Shown here: in pieces, positions 60,337 through 64,000 of the stretch
Layout of the letters: each line of letters starts with the position of its first letter
Position numbering within the stretch: position 1 is the first letter of the stretch
Source of the DNA: an uncultured Paracoccaceae bacterium
GTDB taxonomy: Bacteria; Pseudomonadota; Alphaproteobacteria; Rhodobacterales; Rhodobacteraceae
Length of the DNA stretch: 64,000 nucleotides
Reading direction: 5' to 3'
NCBI GenBank assembly: GCA_947492825.1
Contig: CANLNT010000001.1
Coordinates: forward strand, 992,001-1,056,000
Notes under the pieces: model-generated
The model's database searches: none
Told to the model about the DNA's origin: nothing
The model's input: only the letters and a program-made list of their open reading frames with translations
Made by a program: the position numbers and the translations under genes

Positions 60337-60390
60337 CTGGGGGTTTGGCACCCCCAGACCCCCGCCGCATATTTTCATTCAAAAGAAATG
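60337..60390. repeat. Dispersed 3'-end repeat, copy E
   Basis: CTGGGGGT-TTGGC-ACCCCCAG, a perfect 8-bp hairpin (60337-60357), then ACCCCCGCCGCATATTTTC and ATTCAAAAGAAATG. Sits between two convergent gene ends and probably terminates both. Confidence 0.7.
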
Positions 60391-61380
60391 CTAGCGTTGC
60401 TGCGGTGGACCTTCTGGCGGGCGGTTCAGCAGGGTTTCGATCTGAGACATTTGGGCTTGCGTCAGCGGGCCGTGGTCTAGCGCGCCGCAGAGGTCGGTGA
60501 CCTGTTCGGGTGTCCGGAAGCCGGGGATCGGGATCGCATTGGGGCTGCGTGCCCAGAGCCAGGCAATGGCACCTTGAGCCAGGCTGCGGTTGTCCGAGGT
60601 GAGGATGTCGCGGACTGCATCAAGCGCAGTCAGGCGGTCGGGGGCGATGCGGCCATCTGCAAAATGGCCATTCCAGCTTTGATTGGACGAGCGCACGTCG
60701 TTCTTGGAGAATTCGGCACTGGCGTCGTAGCGCCCGCCGAGGATGCCCATCGCCAGCGGCGAACGGATCAGCGCGGCGATGCCGGCGGCCCGGGTTGCCG
60801 GCACCATGTGTTCGGCGGCGAAAAAGACGTTCATCGCGTGTTCGACGGCGGTGAAGCCGGGGCGGTCGGCAAAGGCCCGTGTGCGGTCAGGAAAGTCCGT
60901 GGACCAACCGTAGCTGCCGATGCGGCCTGCGCTGTAGAGCCCGTCCAGCAGATCGAAGATCGGGGCGGCGCGTTCGATAGGGAGTTCGTTGAGGTGCAGC
61001 AACACAAGGTCGATGTGATCCCGGCGTAGGCGTTTGTGAGAGGCGTCAAGGCTGGCGCGGATCGCTTCGGGGTCCGTCACTTCGCCAGTGATCGCACGGT
61101 TGGCAGGGTCGATGCCGATGCCAATTTTGGTGACGATGGCGACATCGGGGCGGTCGTGCAGGGCGTTGCCAAGCACGGTTTCAGAGTGTCCGGTGCCATA
61201 GGCCTGAGCTGTGTCGAAGAGGCGGATGCGGTGGTCAACTGCAGCGTGGATGGCGGCGGTTGAGGTTTTATCGTCAACCTCGCCCCAGCCGACGGGGTTG
61301 CCGTTTGCGCTGAACGGGCCGCCGATGGCCCAGCAGCCAAGGCCGAGTGTGGGTTCGGTGGGCAATGTGATGGCGGGCAT
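60391..61380 (-). CDS. Aldo/keto reductase
   Basis: 329 residues. LGLGCWAIGGPF at the start, catalytic Asp-Tyr (RLFDTAQAYGTGHSE, with conserved Tyr), and IVTKIGIG; NADPH-dependent reduction of carbonyls. Preceded by a MerR-type gene whose stop lies one base before this ATG, so regulator and reductase form a unit. AAAGGAAGACTGAC precedes the ATG. Confidence 0.92.
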   Translation of the reverse strand: MPAITLPTEPTLGLGCWAIGGPFSANGNPVGWGEVDDKTSTAAIHAAVDHRIRLFDTAQAYGTGHSETVLGNALHDRPDVAIVTKIGIGIDPANRAITGEVTDPEAIRASLDASHKRLRRDHIDLVLLHLNELPIERAAPIFDLLDGLYSAGRIGSYGWSTDFPDRTRAFADRPGFTAVEHAMNVFFAAEHMVPATRAAGIAALIRSPLAMGILGGRYDASAEFSKNDVRSSNQSWNGHFADGRIAPDRLTALDAVRDILTSDNRSLAQGAIAWLWARSPNAIPIPGFRTPEQVTDLCGALDHGPLTQAQMSQIETLLNRPPEGPPQQR

Positions 61381-61381
61381 G

Positions 61382-61750
61382 TCAGTCTTCCTTTGTGCCG
61401 GAATAATGGGCGATCTTGTGGGCGAGGTATTGCGCGCAGGCGTCGAGTTCGGTTTGCCGCCGCGCCAGTGTGTGGGCATGGCGTTGCATGATTTGCAGGC
61501 GCATTTGGCGGTTGGCGGGGGTGTCTGCATCGGCAGCATGGGCGGATTGCGCAAAGCGCTTGATCTCGGGCAAGGGCATGCCGGTGGCGCGCAGATGTTT
61601 GAGCGTCTTGAGCCAGTCGACATCCGAGGGCGAGAAGTCGCGCCAGCCACGCGCATCGCGGGCAATTGGCGGCAACATGCCGGATTTGGCGTAGAACCGG
61701 ATAGTATCAGCAGAGAGGCCAGAGGCGGTGGCGGCGTTTTTGATCAACAT
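61382..61750 (-). CDS. MerR-family transcriptional regulator
   Basis: 122 residues. MerR winged-helix region (LSADTIRFYAKSGMLPPI, RGWRDFSPSDVDWLKTLKHLR) and a C-terminal coiled coil. Lacks obvious metal-binding cysteines, so it likely senses an organic or redox signal. A perfect palindrome TTGGAG-TGG-CTCCAA lies 19-33 bp upstream (61769-61783). Overlap-free coupling to the AKR gene (one-base gap) argues that it controls its own operon. Confidence 0.88.
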   Translation of the reverse strand: MLIKNAATASGLSADTIRFYAKSGMLPPIARDARGWRDFSPSDVDWLKTLKHLRATGMPLPEIKRFAQSAHAADADTPANRQMRLQIMQRHAHTLARRQTELDACAQYLAHKIAHYSGTKED

Positions 61751-61768
61751 AAGACAAGGGGTAGCGTA

Positions 61769-61783
61769 TTGGAGTGGCTCCAA
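61769..61783. promoter_or_regulatory. MerR-type operator before the MerR-AKR operon
   Basis: TTGGAG-TGG-CTCCAA, 6-bp perfect inverted repeat, typical of MerR sites placed in a long spacer between -35 and -10. Confidence 0.6.
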
Positions 61784-61973
61784 GTCAAGCCCGCATTAGC
61801 GGGGACGCGTCGTTGGATCGCCTATGCGTTACAGGAATGGCCTTTTTCGCTTGGTCAGCGTTCCGTCCACGGCGCTGGCTTTTTCGAGATTTGCCATTTG
61901 GGCGCCATTGATCTGGGGGCCTCGTCCCTTATTGCAGGCAGCGAGGGCAATGTGATTGTGAATTGCTGTGTGC

Positions 61974-62672
61974 CTAGACGGAATAGTCGTCGATCAGAGG
62001 GCTTGGTTTGGCAAAACGGACTAAATCGTCTTTGTTCTGGATGGTGATATGGTTTCCGTTCACCACAACCCCGTAAGGCTGCAGACCTTTGAAGGCGCGG
62101 CTGAGGTTCTCTGGGGTCATACCCAGGAATGACGCGAGCCTGCGCTTTTCAAGCTGCAGTTCGAACCCATCCGCACCATTCATCTTTTGATGTTGCCGCA
62201 GGAGATAATTGGCGAGCCTTTCAAGCGAGGTTCGCAGTTTGAGGTCTTTTTGGGACTTCACAACCGACCTGTAGCACTGGGCGAGTTCGGTCACGATGGC
62301 GCGGGCAAAATTGTTGTCGACATCAAAGACGTTACGGACGTCTTGACTGGGAATCAGCGCGATCCGGCTTTTTTCGACCGTTTTGGCGGACATCAGATAG
62401 GGCGCATCCTTGATTGTCGCAGCAAGAATGAAGGTGGACACGGGCCGTACCGTGGCCATCGAGGTTTCACGCCCGTTCCACATTGATGTCAATTCAACAG
62501 AGCCGGTGAGTATGACGTGCAGGAAATCGCTCGGGTCGCCTTCGATGATTAGATCAATCTGCGGCGGAAAGTTCTGCACATAAGAGCCGCGCATCAGCGC
62601 GTCAAAATGCGCATCCGACATTTCGCGAAAAAGGTGAAGCCCACGGATATCCGGGTAATCCGACTCGGGCAT
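61974..62672 (-). CDS. narR: Crp/Fnr-family regulator of NarR type
   Basis: 232 residues. cAMP-like sensor fold (DLIIEGDPSDFLHVILTGSVEL) and Crp-type HTH with FNR-type recognition helix (TPENLSRAF, E..SR). The N-terminal cysteine cluster of oxygen-sensing Fnr is missing, so it is not an iron-sulfur Fnr; the position divergent from narK matches Paracoccus NarR, which activates nar genes in response to nitrate/nitrite. Two FNR-type boxes lie in its promoter, suggesting autocontrol. ATG 62672 is used. Confidence 0.85.
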   Translation of the reverse strand: MPESDYPDIRGLHLFREMSDAHFDALMRGSYVQNFPPQIDLIIEGDPSDFLHVILTGSVELTSMWNGRETSMATVRPVSTFILAATIKDAPYLMSAKTVEKSRIALIPSQDVRNVFDVDNNFARAIVTELAQCYRSVVKSQKDLKLRTSLERLANYLLRQHQKMNGADGFELQLEKRRLASFLGMTPENLSRAFKGLQPYGVVVNGNHITIQNKDDLVRFAKPSPLIDDYSV

Positions 62673-62697
62673 GCCGATATGCAAGGGACGCTCCTGT

Positions 62698-62711
62698 TTG
62701 ATAACGATCAA
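62698..62711. promoter_or_regulatory. Perfect FNR-type box before narR
   Basis: TTGAT-AACG-ATCAA, exact match to the consensus TTGAT-N4-ATCAA, 26 bases upstream of the narR start. Confidence 0.75.
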
Positions 62712-62719
62712 TCGTATAA

Positions 62720-62733
62720 TTGACAAATATCAA
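62720..62733. promoter_or_regulatory. Second FNR-type box before narR (one mismatch)
   Basis: TTGAC-AAAT-ATCAA, nine of ten half-site bases match. Centre 22 bp from the first box, two helical turns. Confidence 0.55.
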
Positions 62734-62834
62734 GAGTACAATTGTCTTATGCCGCCACATCCCTTGATCCACCGTATCGAGCGACATGAGATTTGTGGTT
62801 AAGATATTTATTTCAAACAACAAATTTTCGTTTC

Positions 62835-62848
62835 TTGATCTGAATCAA
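62835..62848. promoter_or_regulatory. Perfect FNR-type box before narK
   Basis: TTGAT-CTGA-ATCAA inside a longer palindrome CTTGATCTGAATCAAG, 81 bases before the narK start. Probable activator site for NarR or FNR. Confidence 0.75.
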
Positions 62849-62928
62849 GCTATTGCGTTTCGCCATCTGATCACTCTTTGCGCAAGGCGCTCACCCTTCT
62901 GGCTGAGCGCAGGAGCCAAAGGGGACAG

Positions 62929-64000
62929 ATGATGGAACTACACAATAAGGCCACCGCCCTGTGGTCGAATTTCTTTAACGTAAAGATGGTGCAGATCAGG
63001 ACCTTCCACATGACGTGGTTTGCGTTCTTTTCGTGCTTCTTTGCGTGGTTCGGGATCGCGCCGTTGATGAGCGTCGTCCGCGATGAGCTGGGATTGACGC
63101 CAAACCAGATTGGCTGGGCGATTATCGGCTCGGTCTCGATGACGATTTTTGCCCGACTGTTCATTGGCTGGCTGTGTGATCGGATCGGGCCGCGGAAATC
63201 CTATACCTGGTTGTTGCTGATCGGGTCGTTGCCTGTGATGGGCATCGGTCTGGCGCAGAGCTTTGAGACCTTTCTGCTTTTTCGGGTTTTGATCGGCGGC
63301 ATCGGTGCTGCCTTTGTGATTACCCAATACCACACATCCGTGATGTTTGCCCCCAACGTGGTGGGACAGGCCAATGCCACATCTGCTGGCTGGGGCAACC
63401 TTGGTGGCGGTGTCACGCAGTTTGTCATGCCGCTTTTGTTCTCTGTCATGGTGCTTGGGTTTGGCTTTTCCGAGGCCGTGGGCTGGCGTTTGTCCATGGT
63501 TGTGGTGGGGGTCATCATCTTCCTGACGGGGATTGGCTACTACTTCCTGACGCAGGATGCGCCGGACGGAAATTTTGATGACCTGCGGGCGCAGGGCAAA
63601 ATGGAAGAGAAGAAGAAGGTCACCGGCAACTACCTGCACGCCCTGAAAGACCCCCGCGTCTGGGTGTTGTTCGTGATCTATGGCGCGTGTTTCGGCATCG
63701 AGCTGACGGTGAACAACGTCGCCGCCCTTTACTTTATGGACTACTTTGATCTGAACCTTGTGACTGCTGGTTTTGTGGCCGCGTCATTTGGTCTGATGAA
63801 CTTGTTCGCCCGTACATTGGGCGGCCTTTTCGGGGACAACTTCGGATCGCTTTGGGGTTTGAAGGGCCGCGCGTTCTGGCTGTTTATCTGCCTGTTCTTT
63901 GAAGGCTGCGCCTTGATGGTGTTCAGCCAGATGAACGTGCTGTTTCTGGCCTTGCCTGCGCTGATCGTGTTCTCGCTTTTCACGCAGATGGCCGAGGGTG
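62929..64000 (+). CDS. narK: NarK-family nitrate/nitrite MFS transporter (5' part)
   Basis: 357 codons, open to the window edge, so the C-terminus is missing. ATG with GGGGACAG upstream; a second ATG follows directly. Twelve-helix MFS fold with the motif GWLCDRIGPR between helices 2 and 3 and the nitrate signature SAGWGNLGGGV. Moves nitrate in and/or nitrite out across the inner membrane. Perfect FNR box 81 bp upstream, divergent narR. A nitrate reductase operon (narGHJI) may follow beyond the window. Confidence 0.93.
   Translation, partial: MMELHNKATALWSNFFNVKMVQIRTFHMTWFAFFSCFFAWFGIAPLMSVVRDELGLTPNQIGWAIIGSVSMTIFARLFIGWLCDRIGPRKSYTWLLLIGSLPVMGIGLAQSFETFLLFRVLIGGIGAAFVITQYHTSVMFAPNVVGQANATSAGWGNLGGGVTQFVMPLLFSVMVLGFGFSEAVGWRLSMVVVGVIIFLTGIGYYFLTQDAPDGNFDDLRAQGKMEEKKKVTGNYLHALKDPRVWVLFVIYGACFGIELTVNNVAALYFMDYFDLNLVTAGFVAASFGLMNLFARTLGGLFGDNFGSLWGLKGRAFWLFICLFFEGCALMVFSQMNVLFLALPALIVFSLFTQMAEG

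Noticed and set aside
1-64000. tRNA or rRNA genes
   Set aside because: No cloverleaf or rRNA-like stretches recognised by eye; a tRNAscan run would settle it.

Overview
The window looks like a chromosomal segment of a marine-type alphaproteobacterium of the order Rhodobacterales (roseobacter group). Evidence: high G+C, a single-cysteine DksA, a bacterial-type Asp/Glu leucyltransferase (Bpt), an unusually large TRAP transporter, PhoX, a VPLPA-CTERM protein, a NarR/NarK pair of Paracoccus type, and radA-cvpA near purF. The genus cannot be named from this sequence. I saw no rRNA, tRNA, CRISPR array or complete insertion sequence. Both ends cut genes: a glycerate kinase at the left and narK at the right.

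Layout. 1-2.4 kb: end of a MOFRL-type glycerate 2-kinase, a di-haem cytochrome peroxidase, and a small Sel1 protein overlapping the 5' end of the peroxidase gene in antisense. 2.5-4.5 kb: PhoX alkaline phosphatase behind a Pho-box-like repeat. 4.5-11.4 kb: a NarL-type two-component pair divergent from a DctP-Q-M TRAP operon of the alpha-keto acid/lactate type, with palindromes in the shared promoter. 11.9-17 kb: a methylated-amine module (FAD/GcvT dehydrogenase divergent from an MttB-family protein, plus a LysR regulator whose promoter shares a motif with theirs). 17-26.8 kb: housekeeping genes (bpt, RDD and DUF2852 proteins, YbaK, glnE, eda-edd, an RlmI-like methyltransferase). 26.8-34.4 kb: PIN, GNAT, M48, M24-like and MOSC genes and a MoxR/CoxE-type chaperone module containing a DUF2927 lipoprotein and a 56-residue membrane protein. 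34.5-45 kb: dksA, a FAD monooxygenase, xthA, erpA, dgt, a CPA1 antiporter, and the surE-pcm-nlpD operon. 41.4-42.3 kb is an A+T-richer patch with an orphan gene and a long inverted repeat. 45-55 kb: SDR, arsC (no canonical start codon), two unrecognised genes, purF, VPLPA-CTERM, radA-cvpA. 55-61.8 kb: alr, a membrane coiled-coil protein coupled to a ClpP-fold serine-protease-like protein, a fatty acid hydroxylase/sterol desaturase family protein, and a MerR-aldo/keto reductase pair. 61.9-64 kb: narR divergent from narK with three FNR-type boxes.

How parts work together. The eda-edd genes (Entner-Doudoroff pathway) carry a LacI-type palindrome that recurs with one mismatch beside the TRAP/two-component promoter, suggesting joint carbon-status control. 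A dispersed, hairpin-bearing repeat family (at least seven members) sits at gene 3' ends and probably acts as terminator/REP-like DNA. The least explained parts are that repeat family, the coiled-coil/ClpP-like operon at 56.8-58.8 kb, the convergent unknown pair at 47.6-49.5 kb and the inverted-repeat island at 42.1-42.2 kb.
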